A stretch of DNA of 9,935 bases from Clostridiales bacterium (lineage in GTDB: Bacteria; Bacillota; Clostridia; Oscillospirales; Butyricicoccaceae): the NCBI GenBank assembly GCA_019421385.1, contig JAHZFK010000027.1:1-9935 (forward strand), given 5' to 3'. A program made the translations under genes and the position numbers. This document shows, piece after piece, positions 1 to 5,189 of the stretch (the stretch's first letter is position 1; the number at the start of each line of letters is the position of its first letter). The notes beneath the pieces are model-generated. The model had not been told where the DNA came from. It worked only from the letters and a program-made list of their open reading frames with translations, and made no database searches.

Positions 1-368
1 ACCGGGTTATCGAATCGTTTTTTGATGTCCCGGATCGTAAAAACGGTAGGAGCCTTGAGCACTTTTTCTTTCGAAGCCCGGTTCAGCCTCCCAAGAGCAG
101 CGGCCCGCTTCATCAGCTCCTCCTGTACATTCTGGAAGACTGTCTCGTCGATGATGACCGGGTAGAAATCGTCACCGATGTAATGCTGCGTTTTAAGCAG
201 ACGCTTGGCAGTTCCGTGGTAGGTGTCGATACCGGCCTCAGCCGCTGCGTCCTTCAGGCTCAGGCCGGTGAGGTAGTTTTCATAGAGCTTTCGGAGCTTT
301 CCGGCAGCTTCTTCATCAATCACCGCGATACCATTCTCAATTCGGTATCCGTATGGTGTGTGTCCCAT
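1..368 (-). CDS. Recombinase-domain protein lacking the serine catalytic domain (3' end beyond the window)
   Basis: The reading frame opens with ATG at 368-366 and stays open to the left edge, giving 122 visible residues beginning MGHTPYGYRIENG. This N-terminus aligns by eye with residues 175-190 of the adjacent large recombinase (YPPYGYDWNGDQMVINPEQA), so it starts where the DNA-binding 'recombinase' domain (PF07508 type) starts. The approximately 150-residue resolvase domain with the nucleophilic serine is absent. A GGAAAGGA element 7-14 bases upstream supports the start. The ATG is only 4 bases after the stop of the large recombinase, so the two are co-transcribed and probably translationally coupled. 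Similar small recombinase proteins accompany large serine recombinases in Clostridial elements. An accessory or DNA-binding role is inferred. The C-terminus, and any zinc ribbon, cannot be seen. Confidence 0.8.
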   Translation of the reverse strand, partial: MGHTPYGYRIENGIAVIDEEAAGKLRKLYENYLTGLSLKDAAAEAGIDTYHGTAKRLLKTQHYIGDDFYPVIIDETVFQNVQEELMKRAAALGRLNRASKEKVLKAPTVFTIRDIKKRFDNP

Positions 369-372
369 GTGT

Positions 373-1932
373 TCACATCCTTTCCTTGAGTGTAAGCCCG
401 CATTTTAGTTCAAAGGCAATCTCCTCACGGGAAAGTACCTTAATGCGGGTTACGGTATTTTCAAATAGCGCCTCATCGAAGTCCGTCAGCATGGCGGCCT
501 TTTCCACATACCGCAGAAGGTCCTGCGTTGCGTTGACGTGTGCGCCGCCACCGCCGATGACTTTGCTGAGCGTATCCATTTCTTGCCGGTAGCGGTCCGC
601 CTGCGAAAGAAGCGTGTTGTTTTCTTCGTTGTAAAGAATCTGGTCGATGTAGCCCTGCGCCATCAGCTTGGTCAGGGTTTCTCGCTGTGCTGCATTTTCC
701 AAGAGCAGGGTTTGGATTTCTTGAATCCGGCGCATAGGTGCATCATTGCATCCGCTCCGTATTGCTTCCAAATAGGGCTTCAGGATAATGCTGTGGGCGA
801 AAATCAGTTTGTTGATCATTGTCACAAAAGCTGCCTTGACCGCGTCGTCCCTGATGTATTTCATGGAGCAGCGGTCCTTGTCCTCAATGTGGGTGTTGCA
901 GCACCACGCAACATATTTGTGTGTCGTGGTGGAATGTATCCGGCGCTTGAAGGTATCGCCGCACTCGCCGCAGACGATCTTGCCGGAAAAGCAGTATCGG
1001 CTTTGGTATTTTTCACTACCTTTGACAATGCCTTTTTCCTTGCCGCGCTGCTCAACCAGAGCGTTTGCCGCCTCAAAGATCTCACGGCTGATGATGGCTT
1101 CGTGGTGATCTGCCATTGCGTACTGGTCTTTCTGGCCGTAATTGACATGGCGATTGAACTGCGAATCGGTGTAGGTCTTCTGGAAAATCACATCGCCGGT
1201 GTATTTCTCGTTGCTGATCATGCCGCGTACCGTTGTTGGCGTCCAGCGTCCTCCCTTTTTGGTAGGTACGCCATTTGCATTCAGTTCCTCTGAAATGGCG
1301 TGTGTGCCTTTGCCGGAAAGCACCTGCTCAAAAATCCAGCGGACCGTCTTGGCCTGCTCCGGATTGATGACCATCTGGTCACCGTTCCAATCGTAACCGT
1401 AGGGCGGATAGCTGAGTTTGAAGGTGCCGTTCTTGAAACGTTTCTGGATGGACCATTTGCTGTTCTCGGAAATGGATGTAGACTCTCCCTCAGCCATGCT
1501 GCTTAAGATGGCGAGAAAGAGCTCACTTTCCATCGAGCTGGTATTCAGGTTTTCCTTCTCAAAATAGATCGGAATGTCCAGTTCGAGGAGCTTTCGGACC
1601 ATCTCCAGACAGTCCGTGGTATTCCTTGCAAAGCGGCTGATGGACTTAGTGATTACGAAGTCGATCTTCCCGGCCTTACAGTCTGCGATCATCTGAAGCA
1701 GCGCCGGTCGCTTTTCCTTTTTTGTGCCGGAAATGCCTTCGTCAAAATACAGCCCTGCAAACTCCCAATCCTCACGCCCGTTGATGTAATTCTCATAGTG
1801 GGTTTTCTGCGCTTCGAGGCTTTCAAGCTGCGCGTCGCTGTCTGTGGAAACGCGGCAGTAGGCTGCCACCCGGAGGACCTTAGTGGTGGATTTTTTCTTG
1901 ACGTCTCCACCTAATCTCGTGACCTTTTTCAC
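373..1932 (-). CDS. Large serine recombinase (site-specific integrase/excisionase)
   Basis: This 519-aa protein would cut and rejoin phage and chromosomal attachment sites through a covalent phosphoserine intermediate. The N-terminal resolvase domain (about 20-165) has the nucleophile in YCRVSTDSD (Ser29), the DEGISGT segment (64-70) and KSISRFARN (96-104) with its conserved arginines. The recombinase DNA-binding domain follows (about 175-290). A zinc ribbon has Cys321 and Cys324 (CGEC), Cys344/345 and Cys355. A helical, coiled-coil-prone stretch at about 400-455 is typical of large integrases. The length fits the family and no key residue is missing. The start is GTG at 1932-1930, chosen because a strong GGGAGGTGA ribosome binding site lies just upstream. 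The gene lies 52 bases after the SHOCT-like gene and 4 bases before the second recombinase. Whether it drives integration, excision or both is not visible. Confidence 0.95.
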   Translation of the reverse strand: MKKVTRLGGDVKKKSTTKVLRVAAYCRVSTDSDAQLESLEAQKTHYENYINGREDWEFAGLYFDEGISGTKKEKRPALLQMIADCKAGKIDFVITKSISRFARNTTDCLEMVRKLLELDIPIYFEKENLNTSSMESELFLAILSSMAEGESTSISENSKWSIQKRFKNGTFKLSYPPYGYDWNGDQMVINPEQAKTVRWIFEQVLSGKGTHAISEELNANGVPTKKGGRWTPTTVRGMISNEKYTGDVIFQKTYTDSQFNRHVNYGQKDQYAMADHHEAIISREIFEAANALVEQRGKEKGIVKGSEKYQSRYCFSGKIVCGECGDTFKRRIHSTTTHKYVAWCCNTHIEDKDRCSMKYIRDDAVKAAFVTMINKLIFAHSIILKPYLEAIRSGCNDAPMRRIQEIQTLLLENAAQRETLTKLMAQGYIDQILYNEENNTLLSQADRYRQEMDTLSKVIGGGGAHVNATQDLLRYVEKAAMLTDFDEALFENTVTRIKVLSREEIAFELKCGLTLKERM

Positions 1933-1984
1933 GGTTTCACCTCCCTTCGGTAGTGTCTATCTATCACTCTAAAAGCAATATTTA

Positions 1985-2224
1985 TCAAGTCATTTTCGGC
2001 ATAATATCGGCCAGAAACGGAGAGAAAGATTTCCGGTTCAGGGCGGTCAATTTGTCGAATTGCGACAAGGAAATAAGTCCGGCATCCAGCATGGTTTTTA
2101 CGATGCTCTGGGCTCTGTAATAATCGACATCCCGCTGAAATTGCTCCTTGGTAAAGAAGTGGTCCGTGGTCACTCCATCAAGAGCAGCGGCGAGGTCGGC
2201 ATCGGGTAATGTAATCTGTGTCAT
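1985..2224 (-). CDS. SHOCT-like small protein of the recombinase cassette
   Basis: This is a 79-aa protein. Its C-terminal half (about 27-75) contains KEQFQRDVDYYRAQSIVKTM, then LDAGLISLSQFDKL and SFSPFLADIMPK. That is the short two-helix 'short C-terminal' (SHOCT-like) pattern often found beside serine recombinases in Clostridial prophages and mobile elements. No catalytic residues or membrane segments are visible. The function is unknown; an accessory role in recombination or its regulation is inferred from position only. The start is ATG at 2224-2222, with GGAGG 8 bases upstream. An in-frame start further upstream (2302) would add a proline-rich tail translated through the hairpin and has no ribosome binding site, so it was not used. 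It is the first gene after the late-operon terminator and leads the recombinase genes. Confidence 0.75.
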   Translation of the reverse strand: MTQITLPDADLAAALDGVTTDHFFTKEQFQRDVDYYRAQSIVKTMLDAGLISLSQFDKLTALNRKSFSPFLADIMPKMT

Positions 2225-2232
2225 AGGTATAT

Positions 2233-2272
2233 CCTCCAGTCCGAGAGGGTTTCTCTCACTTTCCACTGGAGG
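2233..2272 (-). promoter_or_regulatory. Hairpin sequestering the ribosome binding site of the SHOCT-like gene
   Basis: On the minus strand CCTCCAGT (2272-2265) pairs perfectly over 8 bp with ACTGGAGG (2240-2233). Inside it GAGAG (2257-2253) pairs with CTCTC (2247-2243) around a 5-base loop, with an asymmetric internal loop between the two stems. The GGAGG ribosome binding site of the SHOCT-like gene is entirely within the outer stem. As RNA this would limit translation initiation of the recombinase cassette. The same dyad could instead be a protein-binding site, for example a recombinase site. The base pairing is seen directly; the role is inferred. Confidence 0.5.
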
Positions 2273-2302
2273 CGGTGGACCTGTTTTGACGAAGGAAAGC
2301 AC

Positions 2303-2341
2303 AAAAAAATAGGCCCACCAAGGAAAAATCCCTGATGGGCC
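2303..2341 (-). terminator. Intrinsic terminator of the phage late/lysis transcript
   Basis: On the minus strand GGCCCATCAGGGA (2341-2329) pairs over 13 bp, including two G-U pairs, with TCCTTGGTGGGCC (2324-2312) around a TTTT loop. It is followed by TATTTTTTT (2311-2303). The A-rich tract occurs on one side only, so it acts on minus-strand transcripts. Without the IS it would lie about 20 bases after the endolysin stop codon. It now also lies just after the IS transposase and separates the lysis module from the recombinase cassette. Confidence 0.88.
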
Positions 2342-2359
2342 GTGAGAATATTACAGTAT

Positions 2360-2362
2360 TTA
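2360..2362. repeat. Target-site duplication, left copy (TTA)
   Basis: TTA directly precedes the left inverted repeat of the IS and matches TTA directly after the right inverted repeat (3282-3284). This is a 3-bp duplication, within the 2-4 bp range known for IS5-family elements. A 3-bp match can occur by chance, but it falls exactly at both ends of the inverted repeats. Confidence 0.65.
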
Positions 2363-2379
2363 GAGCCTATCCGTAAATA
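2363..2379. repeat. IS terminal inverted repeat, left
   Basis: It reads GAGCCTATCCGTAAATA and matches the inverted right end at 15 of the first 16 bases (the exception is T versus C at position 12). Confidence 0.85.
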
Positions 2380-2380
2380 G

Positions 2381-2842
2381 CTAAAGATGAACATGTAAGA
2401 ATTTTCTCCAGACAATAACAGAACAGGCAAATTGAACGAGAGCCAAATAATTAGCAGCTTTCTTTTCAAAGCGAACCAGCAATTTACGAAAACGATTGAG
2501 AAAAGAGTGCGTGACCTCAACGACCCAACGGCGGGCATGGAAGTCTGGGTTGCGCTCCAGTTCCTTCTTCTCCTCGCCACGGGGCCGAATATGGGGCGTG
2601 TAACCACGCAATCGTATCTTTTCACCACTGCCAGTATAGCCGGCATCCAAACACAGATTTTGTGGGTGTTCCTCATCCGGTTTCGGTCGTAGCACTACAA
2701 TATGATCCAAGGTATCTTCCAACAGTTTGACATCATGTGTATTGGCCCCGGAAAGAACAACTGCCAGGGGGAGTCCGTTTTCATCCGTCAGTATACTGCG
2801 TTTTGTCCCCATTTTTTCCTCGATCTGTTGGATTCTTCCCAA
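2381..2842 (-). CDS. IS5-family transposase, second frame (C-terminal DDE part)
   Basis: This frame encodes the C-terminal half of the transposase. The homologous part starts at the MGTKRSILTD segment (from 2812), giving 143 residues to the TAG stop at 2381-2383. It carries the second catalytic Asp in NLCLDAGYTG and the Glu in RWVVEVTHSFLNRF, followed by the family-typical LLVRFEKKAANYLALVQFA tail. Upstream of 2812 the frame stays open to a TTG at 2842, but that part does not resemble a transposase. Joining it in the +1 direction to the first frame at the run of six A's gives a protein of about 280 aa with Asp115, Asp193 and Glu236, a normal size for IS5 transposases. Whether joining is by programmed frameshifting, RNA polymerase slippage or not at all cannot be told here. 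Confidence 0.85.
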   Translation of the reverse strand: MGRIQQIEEKMGTKRSILTDENGLPLAVVLSGANTHDVKLLEDTLDHIVVLRPKPDEEHPQNLCLDAGYTGSGEKIRLRGYTPHIRPRGEEKKELERNPDFHARRWVVEVTHSFLNRFRKLLVRFEKKAANYLALVQFACSVIVWRKFLHVHL

Positions 2843-3224
2843 CAGCTTCCAGGGCCAGTGGTGCTTTCACCATGCAGCCATCCAGACTTTGCCATTCCCA
2901 GCCGATCCCTTCCAACTCATCGTATCGTTCCAGTCCTTTTGTCCACAGCTTTTCAAAAAATCCTTCTGCTGCCCATTCCTGAAAATATTTATGGATGCTG
3001 CTCCCAGCACCGTATTCTTTGGGCACTGCTTTCCATTGACAGCCTGTTCGTAAAACATAGAATATTCCCTCTAATACCCGTCGCTTAGACAATGGTTTTC
3101 TCCCTCCGCCGGGTTTTCGCTTATATGTTTTGCCTTCTATTCGCTGTCGTTGCGGTATCTCCTCTTTTATTGCTTCCCAGAATGCATCCGATATTGTCCA
3201 CGACTTATAGCTCTTTTTCTCCAT
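2781..3224 (-). CDS. IS5-family transposase, first frame (N-terminal part)
   Basis: This frame encodes 147 residues from MEKKSYKSWT to a TGA stop at 2781. It has the N-terminal helical DNA-binding region of IS5 transposases (IFYVLRTGCQWKAVPKEYG) and the first catalytic Asp in WQSLDGCMVKAPL (Asp115). NPTDRGK follows, after which homology continues in the other frame and the last ten residues (NGDKTQYTDG) are out-of-frame tail. The ATG at 3224-3222 is preferred; an in-frame GTG nine bases upstream (3233) is also possible, as the GGTGGG element is a weak guide. A TAAAAT -10-like box lies about 25 bases upstream (3253-3248) with no clear -35. Alone, this product lacks two of the three catalytic acids and may act as a regulator; that role is known for some two-frame IS elements but not shown here. 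Confidence 0.85.
   Translation of the reverse strand: MEKKSYKSWTISDAFWEAIKEEIPQRQRIEGKTYKRKPGGGRKPLSKRRVLEGIFYVLRTGCQWKAVPKEYGAGSSIHKYFQEWAAEGFFEKLWTKGLERYDELEGIGWEWQSLDGCMVKAPLALEAVGKNPTDRGKNGDKTQYTDG
2812..2817 (-). promoter_or_regulatory. A6 slippage site joining the two transposase frames
   Basis: The coding strand reads GGA AAA AAT GGG. Skipping one A gives GGA AAA ATG GGG, which restores the family sequence DRGK-MGTKRS. The junction falls precisely on a six-A homopolymer, the type of site used for transposase frameshifting or transcript slippage. It could equally be a one-base expansion that broke the gene. Confidence 0.5.
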
Positions 3225-3229
3225 CTTTC

Positions 3230-3245
3230 CCACCGCCTTTGGTGG
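3230..3245 (-). promoter_or_regulatory. Small hairpin over the transposase translation start
   Basis: On the minus strand CCACC (3245-3241) pairs with GGTGG (3234-3230) around a six-base loop, covering the only purine-rich element upstream of the transposase ATG. Insertion sequences often hide their start region in this way against transcripts entering from outside. Here the IS lies downstream of and parallel to phage genes. The stem is short. Confidence 0.3.
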
Positions 3246-3264
3246 CTATTTTACCATATGTTTT

Positions 3265-3281
3265 TATTTGCGGATAGGCTC
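3265..3281. repeat. IS terminal inverted repeat, right
   Basis: Read on the minus strand it begins GAGCCTATCCGCAAATA, matching the left end except for one base in the first 16. It marks the right boundary of the element, immediately next to the endolysin stop codon. Confidence 0.85.
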
Positions 3282-3284
3282 TTA
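3282..3284. repeat. Target-site duplication, right copy, which is also the endolysin stop codon
   Basis: TTA on the + strand is TAA on the coding strand and terminates the endolysin gene. It matches the TTA at 2360-2362 on the other side of the IS. Confidence 0.65.
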
Positions 3285-4694
3285 GTTCGGGAGCTTTAGC
3301 TTCTGACCACTGTAAATGGTGGTGGAGGTCAGGCCGTTCAAAGTCATGATCTCCGGGTAACGGCTGCCTTTGCTGAGAAAACGCTGTGCAATTCCCCAGA
3401 GGGAGTCGCCCTTAACTACGGTGTATTCCAGATAGGTTTCAGCGTTCTTCTCCGGATAAATGCAGGTACCGTCATTCGCAAAAACATAGTAGCCGGGATT
3501 CTCGTCAGCCTGTTTCTTGGCGTTGGCAAGCACACGGTATGCGCCGAGCTGCGATTTGGTATCAGACCAGCTTTTCCTTACGCGGTAATATCCGCTCGTG
3601 AGCTTCTCCGGATAGTCAGCGGCAGCATACTTGTCGTAATAGGTCTGTCCGTATCCTGCACGCTTGGCCTGAACGGAAGCACCCTGATCTGCGGGACGTT
3701 CATACTGCGTCAGCACCGCCGTGGAAGCATCTGTGACGGAAGTTGCCGTCTGAAGCGTTTTCAGAAGGGCCTTATATCCTCCCGAGAGCTCCTTCCAGAT
3801 AAAGCCGAGCTGCATGTCAAGATCACCGATAGATTTACCGGCTGCCTTGGCGTATTCCAAAAGGGCCTGCTTGCGGGACCAGTAAGTCCACTGCGCAAGA
3901 CCGTATCCGGCAGAATCCTTGACGAAATTGGTGTATGAGCCGTCATCGACAGCAGCGGTGTACTGCGCATCTGTAAGGCCCAGCGACTTTTCATAAGTGT
4001 TCTGCAGATTGTTCGGCCTGAGCGCCGATTCCGCATAAAGGTTGCCCATCAAACCGGCCACACCGTAGGCGTTGCCGATCTTGCCGTAAAGGTAATCCCA
4101 GATAGCTTTCTCGTTGTTGGTCGCAGCGGCAGGCTCCGTTGTTGTGGTGGTGCCGTCGAGAGCCGCAGTAACCTTGCTAGCCAGATCACCCAGACGGGAA
4201 TAGAGCCACTCGCCGGGACAAGACTTATTGGCAAACCAGCGATGGACGGTAATAATCATCTCATCAGAAGCCGGTGTATAGGCCAGCGTCTTATCCTTAT
4301 CGCTCAGCCACAGGAGTTTCTTTTTCCCATAGCGCTGACAAATATCCACGCAGAGCTTGATCAGCGTCTGATAAACCACATCGTACATTGTGTACGGTTC
4401 TTTGGTATCGCTGGCGCATTCGATGGTGATGGCACGCTGGTCATTGACATTCGAGGAAGTACACCACGAGCGGTTTTTCTCCTCTACATACATACCGACG
4501 CGCCCATCCTTATCGATTCCGTAGTTGCTGGATGCCTGCGTGGAGCTTCGCGCAAACCAGTCACCGAGTCCCTCTGCCGTACACTGGCCGACGACGCAGT
4601 GTGGGGAGATGCGGTCGATATTCATTGTTCGCTGCCCGGAGTGATTCGGGCTGAGTTTGGTGTAGACCACCATAGAGCTGTTTGTATAAGCCAT
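3282..4694 (-). CDS. Modular endolysin: amidase, tail-lysozyme-like domain and LysM
   Basis: This 470-aa protein would degrade host peptidoglycan at the end of infection after release through the holin. The N-terminal domain (about 10-178) is an N-acetylmuramoyl-L-alanine amidase of the Amidase_2/PGRP type, with probable zinc ligands His32 (SPHCVVGQ), His151 (ITVHRWF) and Cys159 (KSCPGEW). After a Thr/Ala-rich linker (180-195), residues 196-357 resemble the phage tail lysozyme domain (GVAGLMGNLYAESALRPNN, with Glu222 as a candidate acid; GYGLAQWTYWSRKQALL). Residues 366-414 form a short module (SGYYRVRKSWSDTKSQLGAY, NPGYYVF) common between catalytic and binding parts of Clostridial endolysins. 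A LysM repeat closes the protein (422-468; YTVVKGDSLWGIAQRFL, YSGQKLKLP). There is no signal peptide, consistent with holin dependence. The ATG overlaps the holin stop as TAATG. The IS lies exactly after the stop codon and leaves the protein complete. Confidence 0.93.
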   Translation of the reverse strand: MAYTNSSMVVYTKLSPNHSGQRTMNIDRISPHCVVGQCTAEGLGDWFARSSTQASSNYGIDKDGRVGMYVEEKNRSWCTSSNVNDQRAITIECASDTKEPYTMYDVVYQTLIKLCVDICQRYGKKKLLWLSDKDKTLAYTPASDEMIITVHRWFANKSCPGEWLYSRLGDLASKVTAALDGTTTTTEPAAATNNEKAIWDYLYGKIGNAYGVAGLMGNLYAESALRPNNLQNTYEKSLGLTDAQYTAAVDDGSYTNFVKDSAGYGLAQWTYWSRKQALLEYAKAAGKSIGDLDMQLGFIWKELSGGYKALLKTLQTATSVTDASTAVLTQYERPADQGASVQAKRAGYGQTYYDKYAAADYPEKLTSGYYRVRKSWSDTKSQLGAYRVLANAKKQADENPGYYVFANDGTCIYPEKNAETYLEYTVVKGDSLWGIAQRFLSKGSRYPEIMTLNGLTSTTIYSGQKLKLPN

Positions 4695-5116
4695 TACTTT
4701 TCACCGTCCTTTCCATCGGTGTCTCGGTCATGGAGCTGCTCCAGCACCGCTTTCAGTTTCTCCGGCACCGGCAGGCCCAGATTCGCAGCGTTCTCTGTCA
4801 GGCTCACACCTTCATTGGAGAGATAGAAAAAGATCACAGCGGTACGCAGCACCGATCCGGTCTGGATCACCTGTACATCGATAATGTTGGCGATGCCCAC
4901 CAGAAGGAAAATTAGGACCTTTCGGCAGATGCCCTTAAAGCCCACCTCGCTGGAGAGCTTCTTATCCGCGATGGCGCACATGACACCGGTGATGTAATCT
5001 ACAGCCACGAAGATGAGCAGCGCGATGAGAAGCCCGTCACACCCACCGAGGAAGTAGCCAAGCCACCCTCCGATGGCGGTGAATATGAGCTGAATCGTGT
5101 TCCAGAATTCTTTCAT
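4694..5116 (-). CDS. Phage holin (Phage_holin_4_1/TcdE-like)
   Basis: This 140-aa membrane protein would form lesions in the host membrane to release the endolysin and time lysis. Hydrophobic segments lie at about 8-25, 29-50, 67-84 and 89-106, with the family-typical VDYITGVMCAIADKKLSSEVGFKGICRK between the second and third. The C-terminal tail is charged (HDRDTDGKDGEK), as usual for holins. The start is ATG at 5116-5114 because AAAGGAGGA lies 8 bases upstream; a longer in-frame reading to 5302 would run through the terminator and into the upstream gene and was rejected. The stop TAA shares one base with the endolysin ATG, giving the usual coupled holin-endolysin pair. An intrinsic terminator stands 30 bases upstream of the start, so expression needs read-through of it. 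Confidence 0.93.
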   Translation of the reverse strand: MKEFWNTIQLIFTAIGGWLGYFLGGCDGLLIALLIFVAVDYITGVMCAIADKKLSSEVGFKGICRKVLIFLLVGIANIIDVQVIQTGSVLRTAVIFFYLSNEGVSLTENAANLGLPVPEKLKAVLEQLHDRDTDGKDGEK

Positions 5117-5146
5117 AATGCATGTCCTCCTTTGCATTTTGGTGTT

Positions 5147-5176
5147 AAAAAAGCGACTGCCCATCTGAGCAATCGC
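5147..5176 (-). terminator. Intrinsic terminator between the tail and lysis genes
   Basis: On the minus strand GCGATTGC (5176-5169) pairs over 8 bp, with one G-U pair, with GCAGTCGC (5160-5153) around an 8-base loop. It is followed by six T's (5152-5147). It lies 13 bases after the GH18 stop and 30 bases before the holin start. Because no promoter fits in the remaining 30 bases, it is more likely a partial terminator or antitermination point than a full stop. Confidence 0.75.
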
Positions 5177-5189
5177 CTGTTTACAAGGT

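Larger units (their letters stand above)
2363..3281 (-). mobile_element. IS5-family insertion sequence (IS427-like), 919 bp
   Basis: The element is bounded by imperfect terminal inverted repeats sharing GAGCCTATCCG, then T or C, then AAATA. It is flanked by TTA duplications and encodes a two-frame DDE transposase on the minus strand. Length, two-frame organisation and the 3-bp duplication fit the IS427-type branch of IS5. It lies between the endolysin stop codon and the endolysin terminator, in the same orientation as the phage genes. Both ends and all three catalytic acidic residues are present, so it could be active if the frames are joined. No name was assigned because a database comparison was not possible. 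Confidence 0.88.

Noticed and set aside
538..1293. Long plus-strand open frame of 251 codons opposite the recombinase
   Set aside because: It lies wholly antisense to the well-supported serine recombinase and its translation has no recognisable motif. It is a shadow frame, as are the plus-strand frames at 4242-4826, 7281-7769 and 7721-8242.
1955..1966. Short repeat TCTATCTATC upstream of the recombinase as an attachment core
   Set aside because: There is no second copy in the window and no dyad around it. It is a simple short repeat.
1959..1988. Promoter for the large serine recombinase (TTGATA, 17 bases, GATAGA on the minus strand)
   Set aside because: The -35 is fair but the -10 matches only three of six consensus bases. 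It is too weak to annotate.
2233..2272. Calling this dyad the phage attachment site
   Set aside because: Dyad symmetry fits, but an attachment site inside an intact prophage, between two phage modules, is not expected. RNA hairpin control is the simpler reading.
2225..2302. Longer SHOCT-like protein starting at 2302
   Set aside because: The extra residues are translated through the hairpin and include a proline run. The start lacks a ribosome binding site, whereas the ATG at 2224 has GGAGG at good spacing.
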